Shown here in pieces: positions 16,757-26,333 of a stretch of 64,000 nucleotides of DNA; position 1 is the stretch's first letter; the number at the start of each line of letters is the position of its first letter. The stretch spans positions 58,510 to 122,509 of the forward strand of contig JABHSQ010000015.1 of assembly GCA_018669795.1 (NCBI GenBank). The letters are read 5' to 3'. Origin of the DNA: Flavobacteriaceae bacterium. Lineage in GTDB: Bacteria; Bacteroidota; Bacteroidia; Flavobacteriales; Flavobacteriaceae. A model generated the notes under the pieces. That model worked only from the letters and a program-made list of their open reading frames with translations. It was not told the DNA's origin and did no database searches. The position numbers were made by a program, and so were the translations under genes.

Positions 16757-17665
16757 TTATAGTATCATTTCTTTAAAAGAAAGAATTGTTTTAAATCCTT
16801 TTTCTCTAAAATAATTCCAGTTTTTTTGACTACCAGTAGCTAAAATAAAATCACCACCCCAGGCTCCTAAACTTTTAATACTACCATTATAATCATTAAA
16901 CAATAATTCTTTAACCGTCTTTTGCTGAATTATTGTTGAAATTAGTTGTTCGTGTTCATCAATTACTAATTCAAACTCTAAAAGCGATTGACAATGACAA
17001 ATAGTTTTAGTCAGTTCATTAATTCTTCCAATAACTTCTTGATTGTTGTTCTTTAATTTTTGATATTTAAAAATCCCATTCCTACTATTTTGTTTTTTAT
17101 TTAAGTGTACAAAAAAGATCTGATTGGTAAAACCCCAATTAATTGAAAGTTCTGTTATATGGTATTCATTTAGAGCTTTAGCGTATAAAATAGGAGCGTT
17201 TCTTTGCGCGGCAGCAATGTCATAGCCACTTCCTCCAAAAGTTGCATCTAATAGCTGAAAAGGATCAACATTTGTCCATTTTGAAATATTGCTAATTAAA
17301 GTAGAAGAGCTGCCTAATCCCCAATTTCTAGCAAAATCTAGTTTAGTAATAATACAGTATCCATTTGTTTCATTTAGAAATTTAGGATTTAATTTTTTAA
17401 CTTCTCTTAATATGGAAATTAATCGATCTTTTTCATCGCCAATCTTATTTTGAGGTAATTCTATTTCGTTTATTAAAAATTCGCAGTGCAGCCAAATTTC
17501 ATCATTACAATTAAAGCTTTTCCATATTATTTTGGGCTCATTAATTTTTGTTACCGACATAGATTGTCCGAATTTAGTTGGAAAAGCCAAAGCATTTGCC
17601 CCATCAAGAACTAAGTATTCACCTGTAAATAATAATTTTCCGTTGCTGTAATATTTTTGATTCAA
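16757..17665 (-). CDS. GYDIA family GHMP kinase
   Basis: A 302-residue GHMP-superfamily kinase with the signature GGSGYDIAA (near residue 144) that names this Bacteroidota family, and the ATP-binding NWGLGSSSTL near residue 113. Related GHMP kinases phosphorylate mevalonate, phosphomevalonate or homoserine. It sits 2 bases after the HMG-CoA reductase gene, so it is co-transcribed and most likely supplies a mevalonate-pathway kinase step; the exact substrate is not established. Confidence 0.85.
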   Translation of the reverse strand: MNQKYYSNGKLLFTGEYLVLDGANALAFPTKFGQSMSVTKINEPKIIWKSFNCNDEIWLHCEFLINEIELPQNKIGDEKDRLISILREVKKLNPKFLNETNGYCIITKLDFARNWGLGSSSTLISNISKWTNVDPFQLLDATFGGSGYDIAAAQRNAPILYAKALNEYHITELSINWGFTNQIFFVHLNKKQNSRNGIFKYQKLKNNNQEVIGRINELTKTICHCQSLLEFELVIDEHEQLISTIIQQKTVKELLFNDYNGSIKSLGAWGGDFILATGSQKNWNYFREKGFKTILSFKEMIL

Positions 17666-17667
17666 AA

Positions 17668-18981
17668 TTATTTTCTTAGTTGTTTAATGAAATTAGCTAC
17701 AGAACTATGAGTGACCGTATGGTAGTTAAAATAGTCGACAGCTTTTACTGTCTCTACTTGACTTACATTTAAATTATTTAAAATATTAGCCAAATGCATT
17801 TTCATATGTCCTTTTTGAATTCCCGTAGTAACTAAGGAACGTAATGCTGCAAAATTTTGTGCTAAACCAGCTGCCGCTATAATTTGCATTAATTTTTTTG
17901 CAGATGGTTTTTGTAATAAAGAAAGACCAAAGTTCACTAATGGATGTAAAGCTGTTAAACCTCCAATGGTACCTATAGATAAAGGAATTTCTATAGAAAA
18001 AATAAAATCACCATTCTCTATTTTAGCATCCGTTAAACTTGTGTAATTACCATCTTTTGATGCGTATGCGTGTATGCCTGCTTCAACAGATCTAAAATCA
18101 TTTCCTGTAGCTAATATTACAGCATCGATTCCGTTCATAATTCCTTTATTATGAGTAACCGCTCTTCTTTTATCTACTTTTGCGATTTCAACTGCTCTAA
18201 CGAATTTTGATGCAAATGTTTTGCCATCCATTCCATTTGCGGACATTTTTTCAACTGGGCAGCTTACTTGAGCCCTAACCAAACATTCAGGGACGTAATT
18301 AGAAAGTATGCTCATCACTACTTCTGGAAACTCATTTTTTAAAATAAAATCAGCATGCAATTTCGATGTGCTTTCTAAAGTTTTAGCGATTTCCTCCAAA
18401 CAAGTATTAATAAAATTAGCACCCATTGCATCATTGGTTTCAAAAGTGCAATGAAGCTTATAATAACCTTCAAGAGAATCAGTAGCGTTTATAAGAACGA
18501 TGTCTAATAAACCTCCACCACGTTTTTTCATGTTTTTTTCAATTTCTGAAATACTAGTTATTAAAGTAGGTTTTGTTTCTAAAAAAAAAGTTTGAATTGC
18601 CACATCATCGCCGTAAAAATTGATATGAATTTGACCGTTTTTTGTGCTTGAGATCACTTCTGTTTGAAAACCTCCTCTTTCTAACCAGTATTTTGCAGTA
18701 TTACTTGCGGCAGCAACAACGGAGCTTTCTTCAATGACCATTGGTATAGCAAATAACGCTCCATTAATTAAAAAGTTAGGAGCTATTGCAAATGGCAAAT
18801 AATAATTACTTATGGTGTTTTCTATAAAACCATCATGTAGTTTTTGGAGCTTTTTATCATTATTCCAATATTGTTTTAAAACATTTTTTGAATCAGAGTC
18901 ATTGTTGAGGTAAGAGGAGACTAACCAATCAATTTTCTCGTCTTTTGTTTTTTTTGAAAATCCCGAAACAGGTTGTAACAT
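17668..18981 (-). CDS. Hydroxymethylglutaryl-CoA reductase, class II type
   Basis: A 437-residue soluble HMG-CoA reductase of the degradative-type (class II) family, without membrane helices. Motifs: EESSVVAAAS with the catalytic Glu, DAMGANFIN, NKGIMNGIDAV with the catalytic Lys and GTIGGLTALHP of the nucleotide-binding part; THSSVANFI near the C-terminus carries the mobile His. In Flavobacteriaceae this enzyme makes mevalonate for isoprenoid synthesis rather than degrading it. The kinase gene follows 2 bases later. A TATATTTG promoter element lies 21 bases upstream. Confidence 0.9.
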   Translation of the reverse strand: MLQPVSGFSKKTKDEKIDWLVSSYLNNDSDSKNVLKQYWNNDKKLQKLHDGFIENTISNYYLPFAIAPNFLINGALFAIPMVIEESSVVAAASNTAKYWLERGGFQTEVISSTKNGQIHINFYGDDVAIQTFFLETKPTLITSISEIEKNMKKRGGGLLDIVLINATDSLEGYYKLHCTFETNDAMGANFINTCLEEIAKTLESTSKLHADFILKNEFPEVVMSILSNYVPECLVRAQVSCPVEKMSANGMDGKTFASKFVRAVEIAKVDKRRAVTHNKGIMNGIDAVILATGNDFRSVEAGIHAYASKDGNYTSLTDAKIENGDFIFSIEIPLSIGTIGGLTALHPLVNFGLSLLQKPSAKKLMQIIAAAGLAQNFAALRSLVTTGIQKGHMKMHLANILNNLNVSQVETVKAVDYFNYHTVTHSSVANFIKQLRK

Positions 18982-19001
18982 AATTTGAAATTTATAAAAA
19001 A

Positions 19002-19009
19002 CAAATATA
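19002..19009 (-). promoter_or_regulatory. -7 promoter element of the HMG-CoA reductase/kinase operon
   Basis: On the minus strand TATATTTG matches TAnnTTTG, 20 bases before the ATG. No clear -33 TTG. Confidence 0.4.
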
Positions 19010-19130
19010 GTATTTAAAACGACCTCTTTTTATTTTTCTTCTTGACCAATAGTATCTATTTAATAAAAAAAACAAGGTAAATTCGTTAAATTTTAGTAAA
19101 CTTGGCAAATCAAAAAAATAAGATAAATAT

Positions 19131-20525
19131 ATGTCAACAACTACACTTCAACCACATCAAAAAGAATTATTTGGACATCCAATAGGGTTATTTGTACTCT
19201 TTTTTACAGAAATGTGGGAACGTTTTTCTTATTATGGGATGAGAGCTATTCTTGTATTATACTTAATTTCTCAGACAGATGTTGTCAATGCAGGATTAGG
19301 ATGGACAAATAGAGAAGCTTTAGCATTATACGGTTGGTATACCATGATGGTCTATGTGATGTCTATTCCTGGTGGAATAATTGCGGATAAGTTGTTAGGA
19401 CAAAAAAAATCAGTACTTGTAGGAGGAATATTATTACTATTCGGACACAGCATTCTAGCAATTGAAGCAATGTGGGCATTTTATACAGGACTAGTTTTAA
19501 TTGTTTGTGGAGTAGGAATGCTAAAACCCAATATTTCAACTATGGTAGGTGGCCTTTATAAAAAAGGAGACATTAGAAGGGATAAAGGATTTACTATTTT
19601 TTATATAGGTATTAATGTAGGAGCATTTTTGTCTAGTTTGATTGTAGGATATGTTGGAGAAGTGTACGGTTGGCATTATGGTTTTGGACTTGCAGGAATA
19701 GGAATGTTTCTAGGAATTTTACAATATGTTCTTGGACAGAAATATTTAAAAGAAGTAGGAAACTTTTTAGGAGATTCTCAAAATGACCAAGAAAAAGCAC
19801 TCTTAAAAAAACCATTAACTAAAATTGAAAAAGATAGAGTTCTAGTTTTAATGATTTCATTTTTATTAGTAATTGTATTTTGGGGAGCCTTTGAACAAGC
19901 TGGGGGCTTAATGAATATTTTCACCATGGAAAAGACCGATAGAATGTTAATGGGTTGGCAAATTCCAGCATCTTGGTTTCAATCATTAAATGCTATGTTC
20001 ATTATATTCCTTGGGACTACAGTAGCAACATATTGGGCAAATAGAAAATTAAAAGGAAAAGTATCTACTTCATTATATAAAATGATCATAGGATTAATAA
20101 TTATGGGAACTGGTTTCTTTTTTATGACTGGAGCAACAGCTCAGCTTGAATCTACAGGAACTTCAGCAATGTATTGGTTAGTATTGGCTTATTTGTTTCA
20201 TACTATTGGTGAATTATGCTTGTCTCCAGTGGCATTATCATTTATTACAAAATTAGCACCTATAAAATATGCGTCTATTATGATGGGTGTTTATTTTGCA
20301 ATGACAGGGTTTGGAAGTAAGCTTGCTGGATTATTAGGAGAATGGTCTGAAAGTCTTGGCGCATTTGCAATATTTACTGGGATTGCAGTCTTTTGTGTAA
20401 TATTCGGTATTTTAATGTTAATGATAAGAAAAAAATTAGAAATCCTTACGCATGGAGTTGAAGATGAAGAAATAGAAATGCATTACGATGAAGATGAAGG
20501 ATTCGAATTGGCAGATAAACAATAA
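19131..20525 (+). CDS. Proton-coupled oligopeptide transporter (POT/PTR2 family)
   Basis: A 464-residue 14-helix-type transporter of the POT/PTR2 family, which imports di- and tripeptides with protons. The ExxERFxYY signature is present as EMWERFSYYGMRA (near residues 27-39), followed by a second conserved block around GGIIADKLLG and NVGAFLSSL. The C-terminus is very acidic. It is the first of two paralogous POT genes 64 bases apart, and is divergent from HMG-CoA reductase. Confidence 0.9.
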   Translation: MSTTTLQPHQKELFGHPIGLFVLFFTEMWERFSYYGMRAILVLYLISQTDVVNAGLGWTNREALALYGWYTMMVYVMSIPGGIIADKLLGQKKSVLVGGILLLFGHSILAIEAMWAFYTGLVLIVCGVGMLKPNISTMVGGLYKKGDIRRDKGFTIFYIGINVGAFLSSLIVGYVGEVYGWHYGFGLAGIGMFLGILQYVLGQKYLKEVGNFLGDSQNDQEKALLKKPLTKIEKDRVLVLMISFLLVIVFWGAFEQAGGLMNIFTMEKTDRMLMGWQIPASWFQSLNAMFIIFLGTTVATYWANRKLKGKVSTSLYKMIIGLIIMGTGFFFMTGATAQLESTGTSAMYWLVLAYLFHTIGELCLSPVALSFITKLAPIKYASIMMGVYFAMTGFGSKLAGLLGEWSESLGAFAIFTGIAVFCVIFGILMLMIRKKLEILTHGVEDEEIEMHYDEDEGFELADKQ

Positions 20526-20589
20526 TCAATTTAGGCTTACTTGCGATGTTAGGCTTTTGTAATTAATATAAATTTTAAAATTAAATTAA

Positions 20590-22161
20590 ATGGATGTAGC
20601 GAAGTTTAAATTTGAAGGTTCAGAAATGAATCAGAAATTATTAATGGGACATCCAAGTGGATTGTTCGTTTTGTTTTTTACCGAAATGTGGGAACGTTTT
20701 TCTTATTATGGAATGCGTGCTTTATTGGTGTTATTTTTAACTTCTGCTTTATTAGACGGCGGTTGGGCTTGGTCTAGAGAAGAAGCTCTAGGTCTATATG
20801 GTACCTATACCATGTTGGTTTATTTTTCTCCAATATTAGGAGGTTTAATAGCTGATAAGTTTATGGGATATAGATATGCTGTGGCTCTTGGTGCTTTAAT
20901 TATGACCTTAGGTCATGCTTCTATGGCAATGGATACGCCTTGGAGTTTATATTTAGGAATCGGTTGTTTGGTAGCTGGTAATGGTTTATTTAAGCCGAAT
21001 ATTACTTCAATTATTAACGGTGTATACATCAATGCTCAGGATAAAAAAGATGGAGCTTTTACCATATTTTATATGGGTGTAAATGCAGGAGCTTTTTTAG
21101 GTATTATGCTATGTGGTTATATTGGTGAAACAGTTGGATGGCACTGGGGGTTTGGTTTAGCTGGAGTCTTTATGTTTTTAGGAATGTTGCAATTTTGGTT
21201 TGCTCAAGGAATTTTTGGAAATGTAGGTTTACCGCCTACAAAAAAAGTAGATGTACCGGATGCTGTTGAAGATACAAAAGAGGAAGCCGCTGCTAAAGTA
21301 GTATCAAATAAAGTACAACGTGACAGGTATACCGTAGTTGGTATTTTGGCTGTTTTCACTGTTTTCTTTTGGGCTGCTTTTGAGCAGGCTGGTGGATCGA
21401 TGACTATTTTTGCTGCAGATTATACAAATAGAGTATTAGAAGGTGATTCTGCATTTATATTTAGAATTGCAAATACATTACTAACTGTAGTTCCATTAAT
21501 AATTATTACCTATGTATTGTTGCAGCTATTTAAAATTACATTTAAAAAATATGCCTTATCAAATACATTTTTAGGATTGAGTTTCCTTATCATATGGATT
21601 TTAGTTTTATGGATGTTATATACTCAATTTAATGAAGAATCAACAGAAATTCCAGCTTCATGGTTTGGTATTTTAAATTCATTTTACATCATTGCTTTTG
21701 CTCCTTTATTTTCTAAAATATGGGAAAGTAAATTCAATCCACCTGCAACAGTTAAATTTGGGGTAGGATTAATATTACTAGGATTAGGTTTTGGAATATT
21801 AGCTTACGGATCTGCAAGTATTCCTCAAGGCGCACAGACAGCATCTGTTAGTGTAATTTGGTTAATTTTAGCATATTTATTGCATACATTAGGAGAGCTT
21901 AGTTTATCTCCTGTTGGATTATCGTATGTTTCTAAATTAGTTCCAGCTACAAAAATTGGTATGATGTTTGGTCTTTGGTATATAGCTATTGGACTTGGTA
22001 ATAAAGCAGCTGGTTCTATGGGTGGAATGATTGACACTATTACTTCGGAATATTCCATGAGCACATTCTTTTTATTATTTACATTTATACCGATACTTGC
22101 AGGTCTAATTGTTATGAGTTTAACCCCAATAGTTAAAAAATTAATGCATGGAGTTAGGTAA
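20590..22161 (+). CDS. Proton-coupled oligopeptide transporter (POT/PTR2 family), second paralogue
   Basis: A 523-residue POT transporter with the same EMWERFSYYGMRA signature as its upstream neighbour, NAGAFLGIMLCGY, and a longer charged loop between the two halves (about residues 215-240, VDVPDAVEDTKEEAAAK). The two copies are clearly diverged, so this is an old tandem duplication, probably with different peptide preferences. The start at 20590 adds 12 residues before a second Met; either is possible. A strong terminator follows. Confidence 0.9.
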   Translation: MDVAKFKFEGSEMNQKLLMGHPSGLFVLFFTEMWERFSYYGMRALLVLFLTSALLDGGWAWSREEALGLYGTYTMLVYFSPILGGLIADKFMGYRYAVALGALIMTLGHASMAMDTPWSLYLGIGCLVAGNGLFKPNITSIINGVYINAQDKKDGAFTIFYMGVNAGAFLGIMLCGYIGETVGWHWGFGLAGVFMFLGMLQFWFAQGIFGNVGLPPTKKVDVPDAVEDTKEEAAAKVVSNKVQRDRYTVVGILAVFTVFFWAAFEQAGGSMTIFAADYTNRVLEGDSAFIFRIANTLLTVVPLIIITYVLLQLFKITFKKYALSNTFLGLSFLIIWILVLWMLYTQFNEESTEIPASWFGILNSFYIIAFAPLFSKIWESKFNPPATVKFGVGLILLGLGFGILAYGSASIPQGAQTASVSVIWLILAYLLHTLGELSLSPVGLSYVSKLVPATKIGMMFGLWYIAIGLGNKAAGSMGGMIDTITSEYSMSTFFLLFTFIPILAGLIVMSLTPIVKKLMHGVR

Positions 22162-22190
22162 TTAAACAAAATGCCAACATAAATAACAAT

Positions 22191-22214
22191 AAACGCCCCT
22201 TTTGGGGCGTTTTT
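22191..22214 (+). terminator. Rho-independent terminator after the POT genes
   Basis: The stem AAACGCCCC / GGGGCGTTT closes on TTTT and is followed by further T residues, 30 bases after the stop codon. Confidence 0.9.
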
Positions 22215-22246
22215 AAAGTAATGAAAGGCTTATAATATATTTAAAA

Positions 22247-22789
22247 ATGAAAAACTTATTACTTATTGCTTTTATATTCTCCGGAAGTCTTCAGTTACAT
22301 GCCCAAAATAAAATTCAGTGGATGTCTATGAATGATGCTTTAGAAGCTCAAAAAGAAACTCCAAAGAAAATATTTATGGATGTATATACCGATTGGTGTG
22401 GGCCTTGTAAATTATTGGATAAAAATACTTTTGGGAATAAAGATGTTATCAAATTTGTGAACGAAAATTACTATTCAGTTAAGTTTAACGCAGAAGGTAC
22501 CGAAGAGATCATGTATCAAGATTTTAACTATACCAATCCAAACTATCAAGAAGGAAGAAAAGGTAGAAATTCACAGCACTTTTTAGCAAATGCATTAAAA
22601 ATTTCAGGCTATCCTACGATTGTTTTTTTTGCAGAAAATGGTGATTTAATTCAACCTGTAGTTGGTTATAAAACCCCGAAACAACTAGAGTTATATTTAA
22701 AGATGATTGCCAATGATGATTATAAAAAGTTAACAACTAGCGAATCATGGCAAGAATATCAAAAGAATTTTAAAAATACTTTTAAATAG
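22247..22789 (+). CDS. Periplasmic thioredoxin-fold protein
   Basis: A 180-residue protein with a signal peptide (IAFIFSGSLQLHAQ, cleavage near residue 20) and a thioredoxin fold with the active site WCGPC (near residue 51) and the cis-proline region GYPTIVFF near 125. Probably a reducing thiol oxidoreductase in the periplasm. It lies just after the POT terminator and so has its own transcription. Confidence 0.85.
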   Translation: MKNLLLIAFIFSGSLQLHAQNKIQWMSMNDALEAQKETPKKIFMDVYTDWCGPCKLLDKNTFGNKDVIKFVNENYYSVKFNAEGTEEIMYQDFNYTNPNYQEGRKGRNSQHFLANALKISGYPTIVFFAENGDLIQPVVGYKTPKQLELYLKMIANDDYKKLTTSESWQEYQKNFKNTFK

Positions 22790-22924
22790 TTTTAGCTTAC
22801 AATATTTAAAACTTTTTTATTTAGTATACGTTGATTGTTTTTCTATATAAACAAGTCTTTATTCTATTAGCTACTTTTGCTGAGACTCTGCTCTAAGCGA
22901 CCTCGTTTCTTTTACCAGTATTCA

Positions 22925-24949
22925 TTACTTCAAAATATAAGCTCCATCAGTTCCTGTGAAATGAAAAGCAATATTTTTTTCATTACAGCTTTTTTTCCAA
23001 CGGTTTACATATGATTTGTAATTGTTTCCATCTGCAATTATCATTTTAGGTTGAAGACGGTCTAGCATCCTATTTAAATTAACTTTTGGGCTATAGGTTA
23101 AAAGAACAATATCGATTTTATAACTATTAGGATATACTCCTAAGCTATCTAGTATTAAAATTAATTTTTCATTGTATTTAAATACCTGTGGGAGTTTTAT
23201 TTCTGAATATTCTATTATTCCATTGGCTATTTTATAAGCTTTAATAGGATATGAATTACTGATGTTTAAAGTAGCATCAGATTTATATAAATGTAAAATA
23301 GAACTATTTTTATTTCCAATAATGCTCTGTCTATTTTTATGAAATACAATTAATTCATTTTTAGAATTTGAATAGTTATCAAAAATAGAAACACTAAATA
23401 AAATAGAGAGACCAACTGCAAAAAAAAGATTGCTTTTTCGGTTTTGGTAGTCCCAAAATAGTATAATAGAAATGATAAGTAAATAACTTGCAAAGATTTT
23501 AGATAGGCTAAAAGTTATGTTTTGAAATAAAAATAATTCTTGATTTGCAATCCAATGAATACAAGAATTCATCAATTTTATTAAAAAGTTATAGGATAAA
23601 GCGAACCAGTCTGGGAGTATATTGAACATTGATAAAAATATCAATATAATCCCACCCCCTAATAATATTCCTAAAAAAGGTAATATGATTAAGTTGGTTA
23701 TAAAAAACAATCCAGGAAATTGATGAAAATAATAGATACTCAAGGGAATAATTCCTAGTTGAGCAGCTAGTGTTACTGTAAAAATGTCCCAAATTTTCTT
23801 AACAAAATAATTTTTAGGGTAATAGATTTTATTAAATAACGGTAACAACCAAAGAATAAAGAAAACTGCTAAATAACTAAGTTGAAAGCCTACATAAAAT
23901 AACCATAAAGGGTTAATAATAAGCAATATAAAATAAGAAAGAAATAGGGTATTAATACCATTTGTTTCCCGATTGATGGCTTTTGCAAAGGCAAAAAATG
24001 AAAACATAGTTACCGCCCTTATTACAGAAGGTGATAAACCTGTTAAAAATGCAAATCCCCATAGGCTTATTACCATGATGATAGAAATGATTAATTCATT
24101 TTTAAATAGATTTTTAAAAGGCCTTAAAAGCGCTATTAATATAAAGTATATAATTCCTACGTGAATTCCTGAAACGGCTAAAATATGTATAGCTCCTGCA
24201 GCTGAGTAGTCATTATATAGTTGTTTGTTGATGTCTTTTTTTTGACCAAGAATTAATGCTTGTACGATCGCTATTACATTGGGAGTCAATGGGCTTTTTT
24301 TTAGTTTTTGTATAAGGTAACTCCTAACCTTATCTGCCTGTCCACGTAATGTTGGATTGCCTTTTGATTGGTTTAAAATGGTTCGTTGACTACTATGAAC
24401 CTGGTTATAAATTCCCAGTGATTTCATATAGGCGGAATAATCAAATTGATGAGGGTTTAATGGAGCAGAAATTTTTTTAAGTTTTGAAGAAATCAATAAT
24501 AGGTCATCAATATTAAACATTTTTTCAAAAGAATCTCTTTTAATATTTAATAGTATTTTTCCATCAAAATAGTTATTGTTAATGGCAATAACCTCAGTAA
24601 TATATTTTGAATTATAAGTGTCGCTTTTTAATACTTCTTTTATTTTTAATTGAAGAATGTTTTCTTTTAAATCCATTGAATCATTTTGAGAATAATGATT
24701 ATTTTGAAATTCTGGTAGATTAATTTGATAGGTTATAGCGCCTAATAAGAAAATACAAGCATAGGTGACAATACCAAAATAGATAGTTTGAAATAAGTGT
24801 TCTTTACTAATAAACCCTATTATTAAAAGACCTATATATAATGATATAGCTAAATAAAAGTATAATGTGTTTGGATAGAAGTGAGCAATTATAATACCTG
24901 CCGTTAAAAAGAAAGCAAATTTTATTACAGAAAAATTTATAAATTTCAT
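22925..24949 (-). CDS. ComEC/Rec2 family competence protein
   Basis: A 674-residue polytopic membrane protein with the N-terminal DUF4131-like part and the central ComEC competence domain (AVSGIHVGIIYF near residue 260, then TGLSPSVIRA near 305). ComEC forms the inner-membrane DNA channel in natural transformation. The C-terminal region resembles only the end of a metallo-beta-lactamase-like domain (IDIVLLTYSP, then RLQPKMIIADGN) and lacks the HxHxDH nuclease motif, as is usual in shorter Bacteroidota forms. It lies after lpxB on the same strand with a 180-base gap. Confidence 0.85.
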   Translation of the reverse strand: MKFINFSVIKFAFFLTAGIIIAHFYPNTLYFYLAISLYIGLLIIGFISKEHLFQTIYFGIVTYACIFLLGAITYQINLPEFQNNHYSQNDSMDLKENILQLKIKEVLKSDTYNSKYITEVIAINNNYFDGKILLNIKRDSFEKMFNIDDLLLISSKLKKISAPLNPHQFDYSAYMKSLGIYNQVHSSQRTILNQSKGNPTLRGQADKVRSYLIQKLKKSPLTPNVIAIVQALILGQKKDINKQLYNDYSAAGAIHILAVSGIHVGIIYFILIALLRPFKNLFKNELIISIIMVISLWGFAFLTGLSPSVIRAVTMFSFFAFAKAINRETNGINTLFLSYFILLIINPLWLFYVGFQLSYLAVFFILWLLPLFNKIYYPKNYFVKKIWDIFTVTLAAQLGIIPLSIYYFHQFPGLFFITNLIILPFLGILLGGGIILIFLSMFNILPDWFALSYNFLIKLMNSCIHWIANQELFLFQNITFSLSKIFASYLLIISIILFWDYQNRKSNLFFAVGLSILFSVSIFDNYSNSKNELIVFHKNRQSIIGNKNSSILHLYKSDATLNISNSYPIKAYKIANGIIEYSEIKLPQVFKYNEKLILILDSLGVYPNSYKIDIVLLTYSPKVNLNRMLDRLQPKMIIADGNNYKSYVNRWKKSCNEKNIAFHFTGTDGAYILK

Positions 24950-25129
24950 TTCAATTAAAATTAAGGATCACTTAAAAATAATTGAGGAGTATTATAAATA
25001 TACTATATTTTTTTGGAATCAATTAGAAAGCTACAAAACTCCTCTTGCTTTTGCACAAGTATATTTTCAAAATAAGGAGTTGATATTAAATTTTAAGGAT
25101 GTAGTAGTTTAACTAAAAAAGGGTTATTT

Positions 25130-26245
25130 TTATTTTTTTGCAGCTTCAATAATTAGTTGAGCAGTTTTTTTACTTGCTCCAATGCCTCCTAATTTTTTTT
25201 CTAAATCATAATAGGCTATAAATAAAGCTGCTCTATTGGAATCAATTAAAATTTTAGAGAGTTCTTCTTTAAGTCGCTTTTTATTAAAATCAGATTGTAT
25301 TAATTCGGTTACTACTTCGTTATCCAAAATAAGATTTACCAATGAAATGTATTTTAATTTGATAATTCGTTTTGCAATTTCATAAGATATTTGATTTCCT
25401 TTATAACAAACCACTTGCGGAACTTTAAACAAAGCAGTTTCTAAAGTAGCGGTTCCAGATGTAACCAAGGCTGCATAAGAAAGACTTAATAAATCATAGG
25501 TTTTATTTAGTAATAAATGAACGTTTTGGTTTTTAATAAAGGCTTGATAAAAACTTTCATCTTGACTTGGAGCGCCAGCTATTACAAATTGATAATCTTT
25601 AAAACCTTCAACTATACTTAACATTACTTCTAGCATTTTTGAAATTTCCTGTTTTCTACTACCAGGAAGTATGGCTATAATTGGCCGTTGATCCAATCCA
25701 TTTTCTTTTCTAAAAGTAGCGCCGGTAACTTGTTGTTTGTTTGAAATTTCATCAATTAAAGGATGCCCAACAAAGTGAACAGGAAATTGATGTTTGTCTT
25801 CATAGAAAGGTTTTTCAAATGGCAAGATTACATACATAGCATTAACATCTCGTTTTATATCTTTAATTCGACCTTCTTTCCATGCCCAAATTTGAGGTGA
25901 AATATAATAGTGAGTTTTGATTCCTTTTTTCTTCGCCCATTTAGCGATTCGCATGTTAAATCCGGGGTAATCTATAAAAATTAGTACATCGGGTTGAAAT
26001 GCATCGATGTTTTTTTTACATAAAGTGATGTTTTTAAGAATGGTTCTTAAATTGAACAATACTTCAATAAAACCCATAAAAGCTAAATCGCGATAGTGCT
26101 TCACTAAAGTTCCTCCAGCTTGTTGCATTAAATCACCTCCCCAATAATGAATGGTGGCATCTAAATCTTGTTGATAAAGAGCTTTCATTAAATTAGCTCC
26201 GTGTAAATCACCTGAAGCTTCTCCAGCTATGATATAATATTTCAT
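25130..26245 (-). CDS. lpxB: Lipid-A-disaccharide synthase
   Basis: A 371-residue LpxB, a GT-B glycosyltransferase that joins UDP-2,3-diacylglucosamine and lipid X in lipid A synthesis at the inner membrane. The opening EASGDLHGANLM (residues 8-19) is diagnostic; ILPGSRKQEI near residue 193 and SGTATLETALF near 258 form the donor site. Length is normal. It is third in a surE - small membrane protein - lpxB set on the minus strand. Confidence 0.92.
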   Translation of the reverse strand: MKYYIIAGEASGDLHGANLMKALYQQDLDATIHYWGGDLMQQAGGTLVKHYRDLAFMGFIEVLFNLRTILKNITLCKKNIDAFQPDVLIFIDYPGFNMRIAKWAKKKGIKTHYYISPQIWAWKEGRIKDIKRDVNAMYVILPFEKPFYEDKHQFPVHFVGHPLIDEISNKQQVTGATFRKENGLDQRPIIAILPGSRKQEISKMLEVMLSIVEGFKDYQFVIAGAPSQDESFYQAFIKNQNVHLLLNKTYDLLSLSYAALVTSGTATLETALFKVPQVVCYKGNQISYEIAKRIIKLKYISLVNLILDNEVVTELIQSDFNKKRLKEELSKILIDSNRAALFIAYYDLEKKLGGIGASKKTAQLIIEAAKK

Positions 26246-26333
26246 GTGTTTGTTATTACTTTTTTATGGTCACATGCAGTTCGCTATTCGTCATTTCTTT
26301 GAGCTTAAAAAATGGTAACATGCTCGTTTCATA

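Noticed and set aside
21825..22169. A 114-codon minus-strand frame over the end of the second POT gene
   Set aside because: It is the reverse of conserved transporter helices, and the terminator downstream serves the plus strand.
22865..22915. A GC-richer patch with CTCTGCTCTAAGCGA after the thioredoxin gene as a further palindromic repeat
   Set aside because: It shares a few bases with the decayed palindrome near miaB but shows no convincing stem; likeness is too slight.
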